DNA from: [Eubacterium] saphenum
Lineage (GTDB): Bacteria > Bacillota > Clostridia > Oscillospirales > Ruminococcaceae
Assembly (NCBI GenBank): GCA_004555855.1
Contig: SFJQ01000085.1
Coordinates: 1-6,627, forward strand
Length of the DNA stretch: 6,627 nucleotides
Direction of reading: 5' to 3'
The translations under genes and the position numbers were made by a program. The notes under the pieces are model-generated. The model did not search any database and was not told where the DNA came from. It was given only the letters and a program-made list of their open reading frames with translations. Below, in pieces: positions 6,337 to 6,627 of the stretch; position 1 is the first letter of the stretch, and each line of letters opens with the position of its first letter.

Positions 6337-6500
6337 AACGAAGGCTTAGGCTATTACAAATAAATGTGCCTTATAGGTTCACTAAATACAGACCTTGTGG
6401 GAATAAGTCATATTTTACGGAAAACGCTTTTGAGGGTTTTGTTGAAGCATATATCAACTTAGCTGAAGCACCCATTGTAATCAGAGGGGAATTACTATAA
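6306..6500 (+). CDS. Doubtful 64-codon reading frame overlapping the rlmD 3' end
   Basis: I do not recognise this frame. It opens with GTG inside the last codons of rlmD, overlaps that gene by 31 bases, and ends 14 bases before a clear intrinsic terminator. The N-terminal third is basic (KKGIERRLR) and the rest mixes aromatic and acidic residues (NAFEGFVEAYINLAEAP). No membrane segment or known motif is visible. There is no well-placed ribosome binding site for the GTG; a GTG at 6315 is an equally poor alternative. The stretch after 6337 is about 38% GC, lower than rlmD, so it may be the tail of a gene that lost its front, a small real gene translated by coupling to rlmD, or noncoding spacer that happens to stay open. 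Nothing else was found between 6337 and 6514. Confidence 0.22.
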   Translation: MYSVYTKKGIERRLRLLQINVPYRFTKYRPCGNKSYFTENAFEGFVEAYINLAEAPIVIRGELL

Positions 6501-6514
6501 TACAATCATTTTTT

Positions 6515-6543
6515 GAGACTGATTAAATTCAGTCTCTTTTTTT
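6515..6543 (+). terminator. Intrinsic terminator after the prfB-rlmD operon
   Basis: GAGACTGA at 6515-6522 pairs perfectly with TCAGTCTC at 6529-6536 around a six-base TTAAAT loop, and seven T residues follow at 6537-6543. This is a textbook Rho-independent terminator for plus-strand transcription. It closes the transcription unit that begins at the prfB promoter, and separates it from the gene at the right edge. Confidence 0.88.
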
Positions 6544-6588
6544 ATACAAATGAAGTGCTATTTAATTATAACAAAATAGAAAGGGGTG

Positions 6589-6627
6589 ATGAAAAAAGCG
6601 TTTCAAGCATTTCGGTTTATTTGCTAC
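6589..6627 (+). CDS. Start of an unidentified gene cut by the right edge
   Basis: Only thirteen codons are in view, reading MKKAFQAFRFICY and still open at the edge. A strong Shine-Dalgarno sequence, AAGGGGTGAT (6581-6590), close to the full complement of the 16S rRNA 3' end, overlaps the ATG. The effective spacing from the AAAGG core is only about four bases, and an in-frame GTG at 6586 could be an alternative start. Its position after a terminator suits the first gene of a new unit, and TATAAC at 6567-6572 could be a weak -10 box without a convincing -35. The basic start followed by hydrophobic and aromatic residues would suit an integral membrane protein, but this is too little sequence to name a family. 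Confidence 0.45.
   Translation, partial: MKKAFQAFRFICY

Overview
The window looks like a piece of a chromosome from a Firmicute, most likely a gut-type clostridium (Oscillospirales/Ruminococcus-like). This is inferred from strong AGGAG/AAAGGGG ribosome binding sites, sigma-A-type promoters with extended -10 boxes and short leaders, a bmrU/yegS-type lipid kinase, and a moderately GC-rich coding style heavy in GCG, CGC and CCC. No rRNA, tRNA, CRISPR array, insertion sequence or phage gene was seen. Nearly all of it is ordinary core metabolism and translation, and I found no convincing new multi-gene system.

Left part (about 16-2609, plus strand): an extended -10 element precedes a run of four co-directional genes with gaps of about 30-36 bases. 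These are a membrane-anchored PlsC-type acyltransferase, a diacylglycerol-kinase-family lipid kinase, a small AT-rich HEAT-like protein resembling DUF2019, and a GNAT acetyltransferase. The first two form a natural pair because both enzyme families produce phosphatidic acid, one by acylating lysophosphatidic acid and one by phosphorylating diacylglycerol. The third gene has a different base composition and may be an insertion into the run.

Middle (2608-3843): a strong stem-loop separates the GNAT gene from a convergent minus-strand agmatine deiminase gene that stands alone, with no partner of the agmatine pathway in view. It fires from a promoter whose -35 box lies one base from the -35 box of the divergent prfB promoter. 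The prfB promoter is a perfect consensus (TTGACA, 17 bases, TATAAT, with TG extension).

Right part (3871-6336, plus strand): prfB (release factor 2) is encoded in one continuous frame, without the programmed +1 frameshift found in most bacteria. Three bases after its UGA stop comes a TrmA/RumA-family 23S rRNA m5U methyltransferase with TRAM domain, Fe-S cysteines and SAM domain. The two form a translation-related operon.

Right edge (6337-6627): composition becomes AT-rich. There is a doubtful 64-codon frame overlapping the end of the methyltransferase gene, a clear intrinsic terminator, and the first 13 codons of a gene that runs out of the window.
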